Positions 1 through 5,719 of a DNA stretch of 5,826 nucleotides are shown piece after piece. The notes below the pieces were generated by a model. That model did not search any database and was not told the DNA's origin. It was given only the letters and a program-made list of their open reading frames with translations. Position numbers and translations under genes: made by a program. Origin of the DNA: Lachnospiraceae bacterium (GTDB lineage: Bacteria > Bacillota > Clostridia > Lachnospirales > Lachnospiraceae); assembly GCA_900767585.1 (NCBI GenBank), contig CAAFZP010000042.1, positions 1 through 5,826 on the forward strand, written 5' to 3'. How positions within the stretch are numbered: position 1 is the stretch's first letter; each line of letters begins with the position of its first letter.

Positions 1-363
1 ATTATCGTGGCTTTGATGTTTACGGTGATCAATCCGCTCTCGCTTGCATTCAAGACATTCAAGCAGTTAAAGACAAGCCCTTCGTATAAGCAGCCACTCG
101 TCTATACGTTTGGCGATGATGGAATCGGCGTGTCGCAGGGCGAAGAACATATGGATCTCGAGTGGAAGGGTGTGTACCGTCTGCTTATGACGAAATACAT
201 GCTTGCTGTTTACACGAACCGGATGCATGCATTTGTGATCCCACTGGATCAGTTAGGTGACGATAAAGGTAAGATTCTGGCGTCGGTGGTAAATTTTACA
301 GCCGGATACAAGCCGAGAGTCAGCAGAAGTTTGAAGAGGTATCAAAGTGGAAAAGGTATATAA
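1..363 (+). CDS. YcxB-like membrane protein, 3' part (5' end outside window)
   Basis: The reading frame is open from the first base and ends at TAA 361-363. The GTG at 7 has no visible upstream context and is probably internal, so about 120 C-terminal residues are seen. The first 17 or so residues are hydrophobic and look like the end of a membrane segment. After a short basic linker comes a beta-rich domain with the pattern YTFGDDGIGV, then LEW near residues 53-55, and a later FVIPLDQL. This order (an F-x-D/E-D-G-I strand, a conserved tryptophan, then an F-x-IP strand) is what I know from the YcxB-like C-terminal domain, a PH-like fold of unknown function on a two-helix membrane anchor. The stop overlaps the tsaE start by 17 bases, which suggests translational coupling. 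Assignment to YcxB is pattern recognition without a profile search. Confidence 0.6.
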   Translation: MIVALMFTVINPLSLAFKTFKQLKTSPSYKQPLVYTFGDDGIGVSQGEEHMDLEWKGVYRLLMTKYMLAVYTNRMHAFVIPLDQLGDDKGKILASVVNFTAGYKPRVSRSLKRYQSGKGI

Positions 364-790
364 AAAAGAAAGTTTCAGCGCAGAGGAAACTTTTGCAATC
401 GGCAAGGCACTTGCAGAGCAGGCGAAGCCGGGTGAAGTATATTGCTTATATGGCGATCTTGGCTGCGGCAAGACGGTATTCTCGCAAGGCTTTGGCGCAG
501 GACTTGGTGTGACAGAGCCAATCAGCAGTCCGACATTTACGATTTTAAAGGAATATGACGAAGGTCGTATGCCGTTTTATCATTTTGACGTTTACCGGAT
601 TGGCAGTGACGATGAGATGGATGAGATCGGTTACTACGAAGCAATCGACGGCGATGGTGTCTGTCTGATTGAGTGGGCGGAACTGATCTACGATATATTG
701 CCGCCACAGTATAAGAAAGTGACGATAAAAAAAGACGTCGAAAAAGGGTTCGACTATCGAACGATTACAGTTGAGGAGATTTTGAAATGA
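347..790 (+). CDS. tsaE: tRNA threonylcarbamoyladenosine biosynthesis ATPase TsaE
   Basis: TsaE is the P-loop ATPase that binds the TsaB-TsaD heterodimer and is needed for repeated cycles of t6A37 synthesis on ANN-decoding tRNAs in the cytoplasm. The 147-residue length is normal for the family. The Walker A motif GDLGCGKT is at residues 36-43. The family SPTF motif is at 61-64, the HFDVYR motif with Walker-B-like D81 at 79-84, and the conserved IEWAE stretch with E109-W110 at 108-112. The start is GTG 347, chosen because GAAGAGGT at 333-340 gives a good ribosome binding site six bases upstream and no better start precedes the conserved region. The gene overlaps the upstream gene by 17 bases and shares an ATGA with tsaB, so translation of the three is probably coupled. 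All key residues are present. Confidence 0.96.
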   Translation: MEKVYKKESFSAEETFAIGKALAEQAKPGEVYCLYGDLGCGKTVFSQGFGAGLGVTEPISSPTFTILKEYDEGRMPFYHFDVYRIGSDDEMDEIGYYEAIDGDGVCLIEWAELIYDILPPQYKKVTIKKDVEKGFDYRTITVEEILK

Positions 791-1503
791 GAATCTTAGG
801 TGTTGACAGCTCCGGCATGGTGGCAAGTGTGGCACTTGTCGAGGATGACCTGCTGGTAGCAGAATATTCAGTAAATTATAAGAAGACACATTCGCAGACG
901 CTGCTTCCGATGTTGGATGAGATCGTGAAGATGACAGAGTTAGATTTGAATACGATTGATGCGATTGCAGTTGCAGCGGGACCGGGTTCCTTCACAGGAC
1001 TCCGGATCGGTGCAGCAACAGTCAAGGGACTTGGATTGGCGCTTGAAAAGCCAGTGATCTCGGTACCAACCTGTCACGGGCTTGCGTATAATCTGTGGGG
1101 TAGCGACAAGCTGATCTGCCCGATCATGGATGCGAGAAGAAGTCAGGTTTATACAGGCATTTATGAATTTACGAAGGATGGCATGCAGGTGCTTCTGGAT
1201 CAATCCGCCATGGATATCCGGGCGCTTGCAGAGAAGTTAAATGCGATGGGACGCGAAGTGATCTTCCTTGGAGATGGCTGTCCGGTTTACGCGTCTGTAC
1301 TTGTAGAATGCATGCAGGTACCATATGCATTCGCACCGGCACACCTGAACCGTCAGCGTGCGTCAGCGGTTGCAAGTCTTGGCGCAGAGTATTTCAAGCA
1401 GGGAAAACAGGAACCTGCAGATGATCTGATTCCGATTTATCTGCGCAAATCGCAGGCAGAGCGGGAACGCGAGGAAAAGCTTGCGGCAGAAGGACAGGCG
1501 TAG
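787..1503 (+). CDS. tsaB: t6A transferase complex dimerization subunit TsaB
   Basis: TsaB is the non-catalytic ASKHA-fold partner of TsaD. It forms the TsaB-TsaD heterodimer that TsaE binds, and it is needed for transfer of threonylcarbamoyl to A37 of tRNA. Seen here are the N-terminal phosphate-1-like strand MRILGVDSS, the HS-x-x-LLP motif at residues 35-41, the family signature AGPGSFTGLRIG at 64-75, and MDARRSQVY at 114-122. The length of 238 residues is typical. The ATG at 787 overlaps the tsaE stop as ATGA, and GAGGAG at 773-778 is its ribosome binding site. The C-terminal tail after about residue 220 is rich in Glu, Arg and Lys and probably flexible. The gene ends in TAG, and the same frame then continues into rimI. 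TsaB lacks the metal-ligand histidines found in TsaD, as expected for this paralogue. Confidence 0.96.
   Translation: MRILGVDSSGMVASVALVEDDLLVAEYSVNYKKTHSQTLLPMLDEIVKMTELDLNTIDAIAVAAGPGSFTGLRIGAATVKGLGLALEKPVISVPTCHGLAYNLWGSDKLICPIMDARRSQVYTGIYEFTKDGMQVLLDQSAMDIRALAEKLNAMGREVIFLGDGCPVYASVLVECMQVPYAFAPAHLNRQRASAVASLGAEYFKQGKQEPADDLIPIYLRKSQAEREREEKLAAEGQA
1488..1494 (+). promoter_or_regulatory. Ribosome binding site for rimI (TTG start)
   Basis: AGAAGGA lies inside the tsaB coding end, 12 bases before TTG 1507. The spacing is longer than ideal, but this is the only Shine-Dalgarno-like sequence near the beginning of the rimI frame. It is the main argument for the TTG start over GTG 1573 or ATG 1621, neither of which I found to be well placed. 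Confidence 0.45.
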
Positions 1504-1506
1504 AAG

Positions 1507-2022
1507 TTGAAGATTGTTTATTATAACTTTGAAATTGCAGAACAAGCAGTCGGTGAGAATCAGAACTCGTGTGTGCTGGCGGCGGGAACGTCGAATGCAT
1601 ATGCACAGCGCGTAGCGCAGATGGAACAAGCGTCGTTCGCGGATGCATGGACAGAAGCGATGGTGGCAGATTCCCTTGCGCAAAGCTACAATCATTTATG
1701 GCTTGCAGAGGATGATGCAGGCACACCTTGTGGGGATCTGCTTGCAAATGTACTTGGCGACGAGACGGAATTGCTGCGTATTGCGGTCAACCCGGAATGC
1801 CGGAAAGACGGGATCGGACAGATGCTGATGGATACTTATCTTGCATTTGTAAGGATGGATGCTGTGCGCGGGCTGCTGGAAGTACGGCATGGAAATGGTG
1901 CGGCAAAGCATTTGTATGAGAAAAATGGATATCATCTGCTTACCTGCCGGAAGAATTATTATAAGCATCCAGACGAGGATGCAGATATCTATGAGATAAC
2001 ATTTACAGAAAACGGAGAATAG
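1507..2022 (+). CDS. rimI: Ribosomal protein/N-terminal alanine acetyltransferase RimI (GNAT family)
   Basis: This GNAT acetyltransferase transfers acetyl from acetyl-CoA to protein N-termini; the named substrate in E. coli is ribosomal protein S18. The core is very RimI-like: MEQASFADAW at residues 39-48 matches the family's E-x-x-SF-x-x-W helix, and ELLRIAV is at 88-94. The acetyl-CoA loop R99-x-x-G102-x-G104 follows, then LEVR at 124-127, LYEKNGY at 136-142 and RKNYY at 148-152. E157-D158-A159 ends the domain. With the TTG start the protein has 171 residues, about 20 more than usual, and its first 20 residues do not look like RimI. The real start could therefore be GTG 1573. ATG 1621 would remove the first strand. 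The frame is the same as tsaB, one TAG apart. RimI commonly sits between tsaB and tsaD in Firmicutes, which supports the call. Confidence 0.9.
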   Translation: MKIVYYNFEIAEQAVGENQNSCVLAAGTSNAYAQRVAQMEQASFADAWTEAMVADSLAQSYNHLWLAEDDAGTPCGDLLANVLGDETELLRIAVNPECRKDGIGQMLMDTYLAFVRMDAVRGLLEVRHGNGAAKHLYEKNGYHLLTCRKNYYKHPDEDADIYEITFTENGE

Positions 2023-2023
2023 A

Positions 2024-2935
2024 ATGTTAGAGTTATGTTTGCTTGGAACGGGCGGTATGCTGCCGCTTCCGTACAGAGCGTTGACCTCGCTGATGGTGCG
2101 GTACAACGGAAGCAGTATCCTGATCGATTGCGGGGAAGGTACACAAAATCAAATACGTTTGCAGGGCTGGAGCTTCAAGCCAATCGATGTGATCTGCATC
2201 ACACATTTCCATGCGGATCATATCAGTGGACTTCCGGGCATGCTTCTGACGATGGGAAATGCCGAGCGGACAGAGCCGCTTACGATGATTGGACCGAAGG
2301 GATTAGAACGCGTGGTCAATTCGCTTCGGATCATTGCACCGGAGCTTCCGTTTGAAATCAAATTCGTGGAGTTAGAGCAACCGGAGGAAGTAATCGAGAT
2401 CTGTGGCTTGCGGATCCGGGCGTTTCGCGTGAATCATCGCGTGACCTGCTATGGGTATAACATCGAGCTTGACCGTGCGGGCAAATTCGATGCTGTCCGT
2501 GCGAGAAATCTGGGACTTCCGGTGCAATATTGGAGCTTGCTGCAAAGAGGAGAGACAGTCGATTACGAAGGAAATGTCTATACAAGTGACATGGTGATGG
2601 GAAGACCGCGGAAAGGCCTGAAAGTCACGTATTGTACCGATACCCGTCCGGTAGATGCAATCACAGCGTGTGCGAAGAATGCAGATTTATTGATCTGTGA
2701 AGGCATGTATGGCGAGGAGGAGAAGCTTCCGAAAGCAAAGGAACATAAGCATATGATGATGCGGGAGGCTGCGGAGATTGCGAAACAGGCAGAAGTAAAA
2801 GAAATGTGGCTGACGCATTACAGTCCGGCTACAAATCGCCCGAAAGAATTCGAGGCGATGGTACAGTCGATATTCCCGCAGAGCTATATCGCGAAGGATC
2901 GTACAGAGATGGTTTTGAATTTTGAAGAGGATTGA
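2024..2935 (+). CDS. rnz: Ribonuclease Z-like metallo-beta-lactamase fold hydrolase
   Basis: RNase Z cuts tRNA precursors just after the discriminator base, producing the 3' end to which CCA is added. The 303-residue length fits the short bacterial form. The metal-binding motif TH-F-H-A-DH is at residues 60-66, with G69-L70-P71-G72 after it. Further ligands are H138 (in RVNHRVTCYGY), D206 (in YCTDTRP) and H265 (in WLTHYSP). The region at 163-177 (LGLP...RGE) corresponds to the tRNA-gripping flexible arm, but the usual Gly-Pro-rich sequence there is altered. The HEAT-type motif reads CEGM at 225-228 and the HST-type motif reads HKHM at 241-244, so this is a divergent RNase Z and could have another hydrolase role. 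ATG 2024 has GGAGA at 2014-2018 and lies one base after the rimI stop. Confidence 0.82.
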   Translation: MLELCLLGTGGMLPLPYRALTSLMVRYNGSSILIDCGEGTQNQIRLQGWSFKPIDVICITHFHADHISGLPGMLLTMGNAERTEPLTMIGPKGLERVVNSLRIIAPELPFEIKFVELEQPEEVIEICGLRIRAFRVNHRVTCYGYNIELDRAGKFDAVRARNLGLPVQYWSLLQRGETVDYEGNVYTSDMVMGRPRKGLKVTYCTDTRPVDAITACAKNADLLICEGMYGEEEKLPKAKEHKHMMMREAAEIAKQAEVKEMWLTHYSPATNRPKEFEAMVQSIFPQSYIAKDRTEMVLNFEED

Positions 2936-2941
2936 TGCTAT

Positions 2942-3541
2942 ATGGCAAAAAACAAGAAAAAAGAAGTGACAATCAAAGGAATCATAATCATGGTTTTGCT
3001 GGCCGGACTTGTGGTATGGTACGTCAAAAGCCTAAATCACCGGTCAGAAGTGCGTAGAACGATCGGACAAAAGGAAGAGATTGAAGCGCTGGTGGACTAT
3101 GATATGGTCGGCGCGTACCCGAAGACGCCAAGAGATGTCGCTAAACTGCATAACCGGTATTTTAAGGTCTTTTACGGGCAGGAATTGAAAGAAGAAGAAC
3201 TCGAAGTCATGAACGATAAAATCCGCAGACTTTATTGTACCGAATTAATCGTGGCAAATCCGGATACAGAAAGCCTGGACAAATTGAAACAGGATATTGC
3301 AGCTGTAAAAGAACAGGGTTATACATATAAGATGTGTGAGCTGCCGGAGGCAAGCCAGGTACAGTATTTTAAAAAAGATGGAAAAGAGATGGCGTCTCTG
3401 GAAGTCTGCATTACGATTAGCACGGGTAAAAATATGGGATATTTTTACCGACAGTATGCGATGGTGAAAGAAAATGGACTGTGGAAGATTTATGGATGGA
3501 CGGAATCCCAGACCCCGGCGGGGGCAGGAGCGTCACAGTGA
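2942..3541 (+). CDS. Uncharacterised single-pass membrane protein with extracytoplasmic domain
   Basis: I cannot assign a function. The 199-residue protein starts with a strongly basic stretch (MAKNKKKE), followed by one hydrophobic helix at about residues 13-28. With no signal peptidase site visible, a type II, N-in anchor is the likely topology. The rest, about 170 residues, is soluble and mixed in charge. It has a conserved-looking block YPKTPRDVAKLHNRYFKVFY near 59-78, and ends in a strand pattern finishing with ENGLWKIYGWTES. That ending resembles the last strands of NTF2-like domains, though this is a weak impression. The final eight residues are Ala/Gly-rich and probably disordered. 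I recall small proteins of this kind from Lachnospiraceae under a DUF label (possibly DUF6715), unverified. ATG 2942 lies six bases after the rnz stop, with GAAGAGG at 2924-2930 as ribosome binding site. Confidence 0.85.
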   Translation: MAKNKKKEVTIKGIIIMVLLAGLVVWYVKSLNHRSEVRRTIGQKEEIEALVDYDMVGAYPKTPRDVAKLHNRYFKVFYGQELKEEELEVMNDKIRRLYCTELIVANPDTESLDKLKQDIAAVKEQGYTYKMCELPEASQVQYFKKDGKEMASLEVCITISTGKNMGYFYRQYAMVKENGLWKIYGWTESQTPAGAGASQ

Positions 3542-3579
3542 GTACCACAGGAACCGGGAAAAAAATAAATCAGATACAA

Positions 3580-3585
3580 AGAGGA
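3580..3585 (+). promoter_or_regulatory. Ribosome binding site fixing the tsaD start
   Basis: AGAGGA, six bases before ATG 3592, decides the tsaD start. The tsaD frame is open further upstream, to an ATG at 3481 inside the preceding gene. However, the TsaD family begins directly with the ILSIESSCDET strand, and only 3592 has a well-spaced ribosome binding site. Confidence 0.8.
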
Positions 3586-3591
3586 ATTATT

Positions 3592-4611
3592 ATGAGTACA
3601 ACGATACTTTCGATTGAGTCATCCTGTGATGAGACAGCAGCAGCGATTGTTGTCGACGGCAGGGAAGTAAAATCAAACATTATTTATTCGCAGATTGAAT
3701 TGCACAAGCTTTATGGCGGCGTCGTGCCGGAGATTGCATCGCGCAAGCATGTGGAGAAAGTCAATCAGGTCATCCGTGCGGCAATCGAGGAAGCCCATGT
3801 TACATGGGATGATATTGATGCTGTCGCAGTCACATATGGCCCGGGTTTGGTCGGCGCGCTTTTAGTTGGTGTGAGTGCGGCAAAGGCAGTTGCTTATGCG
3901 AAGAAGAAACCTCTTGTCGGTGTGCATCATATCGAGGGACACATTGCAGCAAATTATATTGAACATCCGGATTTAGAACCGCCATTTATGTGCATGGTAG
4001 CTTCAGGCGGACATTCCCATCTGGTGTATGTAAAAGATTATACAACATTTGAGATTGTTGGACGGACAAGAGACGATGCGGCTGGCGAGGCGTTTGATAA
4101 GGTGGCACGCGCAATCGGACTTGGATATCCGGGCGGTCCGAAGATAGATAAGCTTGCAAAAGAAGGAAATAAAGAGGCAATTCATTTTCCACGGGCATTT
4201 ATGGAAGATGCACCGTATGATTTTTCGTTCAGCGGGTTGAAATCAGCCGTGCTAAACTACCTGAACGGATGCGAGATGAAACATCAGGAAATCAACCGGG
4301 CAGATGTGGCTGCTTCGTTCCAACAGGCAGTTGTCGATGTGCTGACAGACAATTCCGTGCGTGCGGCGAAGGCCTATGGCTGCAAAAGGCTGGCGTTGGC
4401 CGGTGGCGTGGCATCGAACAGCTCCCTGCGTGAGAATATGAAGCAGGCGGCAATGGAACAGGACCTACAGTTTTACTATCCGTCGCCGATTTTTTGCACA
4501 GACAATGCGGCGATGATCGGTGTGGCGGGCTACCATAACTATATGGCAGGAATCCGGGATGGACTGGATTTGAATGCTATTCCAAACCTGAAGATCGGAG
4601 AACGTCGATAA
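3592..4611 (+). CDS. tsaD: tRNA N6-adenosine threonylcarbamoyltransferase TsaD
   Basis: TsaD is the catalytic subunit that transfers threonylcarbamoyl from its AMP ester to N6 of A37 in ANN-decoding tRNAs, working with TsaB and TsaE. The 339 residues span the full ASKHA fold: IESSCDET at 8-15, GGVVPEIASR at 42-51 and YGPGLVGALLVG at 82-93. The metal-ligand motif H113-I-E-G-H117 follows, then SGGHSHL at 138-144, GEAFDKVAR at 165-173, FSFSGLK at 211-217 and GGVASN at 271-276. The third metal ligand, D304, is in TDNAAM at 303-308. No key residue is missing. There is a 50-base gap after the previous gene, the largest in the operon, in which I see no convincing promoter. The stop overlaps the ispD start by one base (TAATG). 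It is separated from tsaB by three genes, with rimI, rnz and the membrane protein in between. Confidence 0.98.
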   Translation: MSTTILSIESSCDETAAAIVVDGREVKSNIIYSQIELHKLYGGVVPEIASRKHVEKVNQVIRAAIEEAHVTWDDIDAVAVTYGPGLVGALLVGVSAAKAVAYAKKKPLVGVHHIEGHIAANYIEHPDLEPPFMCMVASGGHSHLVYVKDYTTFEIVGRTRDDAAGEAFDKVARAIGLGYPGGPKIDKLAKEGNKEAIHFPRAFMEDAPYDFSFSGLKSAVLNYLNGCEMKHQEINRADVAASFQQAVVDVLTDNSVRAAKAYGCKRLALAGGVASNSSLRENMKQAAMEQDLQFYYPSPIFCTDNAAMIGVAGYHNYMAGIRDGLDLNAIPNLKIGERR

Positions 4612-5360
4612 TGGTAACTGCAATTGTACTGGCTGCAGGTGTTGGCAGCCGCATGAAAAGCGAAAAAGCAAAACAGTTTCTGGAAGTGGCAGGGCATGAA
4701 GTGTTATACTATTCTCTGCGTGCATTCCATAATCACCCGGAAGTGGATGCAATCGTGCTTGTGACAAAAGAAGAATTCAAGGAACATTGCTCGGAAGAAC
4801 TGGTGAAACGCTGCCATCTTACGAAGGTGCGGGAGATCTGTGCCGGAGGGAAAGAACGTTATGATTCGGTTTATCAGGGACTGATGGCAATCGCGAAGCA
4901 GAGCGAGGCGTGGAAAAAAGAAAAGAAAGAAGAGAAAGCAGACGATGCGGACATTGTGCTGATCCATGATGGTGCTCGTCCGTTTGTAACACAGGATATG
5001 ATATCGGCATCAATCGCATGCGCCAGAACCTGTGGCGCGTGTACGGTTGGCGTTCCGGCAAAGGATACAATCAAGATTGTGGATGCAGAACATTATGGGA
5101 TTGAAACACCGGAACGGAACTATGTATACCAGATTCAGACACCGCAGACATTCCAGATACCGCTGCTGCGACGTGCGTATGAGACGATGTACGAGGCGAA
5201 AAGAAATGGTGACATCCACAATATAACAGATGATACGATGCTGGTAGAACAATATGCTGGGGTGCGCTGTAAGGTTGTGGAAGGTGCTTATGAAAACATT
5301 AAAATTACCACACCGGAGGACATGGCAATCGCGGAAATCCTGGTAAAAAACGCCCATTAA
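4611..5360 (+). CDS. ispD: 2-C-methyl-D-erythritol 4-phosphate cytidylyltransferase IspD
   Basis: IspD joins MEP and CTP to give CDP-methylerythritol, the third step of the non-mevalonate isoprenoid pathway in the cytoplasm. The nucleotide-binding signature LAAGVGSRM is at residues 7-15, with K21-Q22-F23-L24 (the KQ-F/Y-L motif) after it. GGKERYDSV is at 79-87, HDGARPFV at 119-126 and PAKDTIK at 149-155. R168 before QTPQTF (175-180) matches the conserved substrate arginine. TDD-x-x-LVE is at 205-212, and ENIKITTPED, which closes the domain, at 227-236. At 249 residues it is slightly longer than the usual 225-235, because of a Lys/Glu-rich insertion at about 96-113. GGAGAA at 4597-4602 is the ribosome binding site. 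It is the last gene of the run. No ispF follows, unlike in many bacteria where the two are paired. Confidence 0.97.
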   Translation: MVTAIVLAAGVGSRMKSEKAKQFLEVAGHEVLYYSLRAFHNHPEVDAIVLVTKEEFKEHCSEELVKRCHLTKVREICAGGKERYDSVYQGLMAIAKQSEAWKKEKKEEKADDADIVLIHDGARPFVTQDMISASIACARTCGACTVGVPAKDTIKIVDAEHYGIETPERNYVYQIQTPQTFQIPLLRRAYETMYEAKRNGDIHNITDDTMLVEQYAGVRCKVVEGAYENIKITTPEDMAIAEILVKNAH

Positions 5361-5388
5361 AAAAATTTAAAAAAAATTAAAAAATCTG

Positions 5389-5417
5389 TTGACAAGTATA
5401 GCTCTTTTTGATAAGAT
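5389..5417 (+). promoter_or_regulatory. Sigma-A type promoter for the tRNA (and perhaps rRNA) unit
   Basis: A perfect -35 box TTGACA (5389-5394) is separated by exactly 17 bases from a -10 box TAAGAT (5412-5417, four of six matching TATAAT). A run of A-tracts at 5361-5384 lies just upstream, like the UP elements of strong stable-RNA promoters. The expected start point is near 5423-5425. The next genes are the two serine tRNAs, which fits a strong constitutive or growth-rate-regulated promoter. The position of a hairpin right at the start point is odd. Confidence 0.7.
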
Positions 5418-5424
5418 AACAAAG

Positions 5425-5448
5425 TCGCTGATACAAACAGCGATTTTT
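5425..5448 (+). terminator. Hairpin with T-run, candidate terminator of the tsaE-ispD operon
   Basis: TCGCTG (5425-5430) and CAGCGA (5438-5443) form a perfect 6-bp stem with a 7-base loop, directly followed by five T (5444-5448). AAAG just upstream can lengthen the stem through A-T and G-T pairs. It lies 65 bases after the ispD stop, as expected for the operon's intrinsic terminator. Because the tRNA promoter lies before it, it could instead be a 5' stem-loop of the tRNA transcript. The T-run is short, so termination may be partial. Confidence 0.6.
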
Positions 5449-5471
5449 AATTGAATAAAATTAGAAAGCAT

Positions 5472-5557
5472 GGAGAGGTATCGAAGTGGTCATAACGAGG
5501 CGGTCTTGAAAACCGTTTGTCCGCAAGGGCGCGTGGGTTCGAATCCCACCCTCTCCG
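5472..5557 (+). tRNA. tRNA-Ser (anticodon UGA)
   Basis: The acceptor stem GGAGAGG (5472-5478) pairs fully with CCTCTCC (5550-5556), and the discriminator base is G5557, usual for serine tRNA. The anticodon loop CTTGAAA (5505-5511) gives anticodon UGA at 5507-5509, reading UCA and probably other UCN codons. The T arm is GTGGG-TTCGAAT-CCCAC (5533-5549). A long variable arm at 5517-5532, with stem GTCC/GGGC closed by a GCAA loop, marks it as a type II tRNA and confirms serine. CCA is not encoded; TTT follows the discriminator base. Maturation therefore needs 3' cleavage and CCA addition. Confidence 0.97.
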
Positions 5558-5581
5558 TTTGATATGTCCGACAGGATGTAT

Positions 5582-5597
5582 CGCCTTGATTTAGGCG
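5582..5597 (+). other. Small inverted repeat between the two tRNA genes
   Basis: CGCCT (5582-5586) and AGGCG (5593-5597) form a 5-bp stem with a 6-base loop in the 45-base spacer. No T-run follows, so it is not an intrinsic terminator. A plausible role is as a structured spacer in the precursor RNA during tRNA processing, but this is only inference. Confidence 0.4.
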
Positions 5598-5602
5598 CTT
5601 GT

Positions 5603-5691
5603 GGAGAAGTACCCAAGCGGCTGAAGGGGCTCCCCTGGAAAGGGAGTAGGTCGTTAATAGCGGCGCGAGGGTTCAAATCCCTCCTTCTCCG
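5603..5691 (+). tRNA. tRNA-Ser (anticodon GGA)
   Basis: The acceptor stem GGAGAAG (5603-5609) pairs fully with CTTCTCC (5684-5690), with discriminator G5691. The anticodon stem CTCCC (5630-5634) pairs with GGGAG (5642-5646) around loop CTGGAAA. This gives anticodon GGA at 5637-5639, for UCC and UCU. The T arm is GAGGG-TTCAAAT-CCCTC (5667-5683). The long variable arm at 5647-5666 forms a 5-bp stem (5650-5654 with 5660-5664) around TAATA, as in other serine tRNAs. No CCA is encoded; TTT follows. It starts 45 bases after the first serine tRNA with no promoter in between, so the two are probably cotranscribed. Confidence 0.97.
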
Positions 5692-5719
5692 TTTGATTTA
5701 CCAAGCCTGAATCAACAAA

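Noticed and set aside
2035..2355. Overlapping 106-codon reading frame on the + strand within the RNase Z-like gene
   Set aside because: It lies in another frame of a clearly coding region, has no family motifs and no ribosome binding site. It is an out-of-frame shadow.
3481..3591. Longer tsaD beginning at ATG 3481
   Set aside because: The extra 37 residues overlap the previous gene, have no good ribosome binding site, and precede the strand where TsaD proteins normally begin. ATG 3592 has AGAGGA six bases upstream.
4704..5357. Several antisense reading frames over ispD
   Set aside because: They are shadows of a gene with complete family motifs. Their composition is unlike real proteins (runs of Phe, Ser and His), and none has a plausible start region.
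1..5360. Mobile element, phage, defence system or CRISPR
   Set aside because: I saw no transposase, integrase, terminal repeat, direct-repeat array or toxin-antitoxin pair. All eight genes fit one core operon on one strand.
5582..5597. Terminator between the two tRNA genes
   Set aside because: The 5-bp stem is not followed by a T-run, and the next tRNA begins five bases later.
5461..5676. Antisense reading frame of 71 codons over both tRNA genes
   Set aside because: It is the reverse complement of the two serine tRNAs. Its GEGGIRTHAPLRTNGF-type peptide is a well-known false protein from antisense tRNA-Ser.
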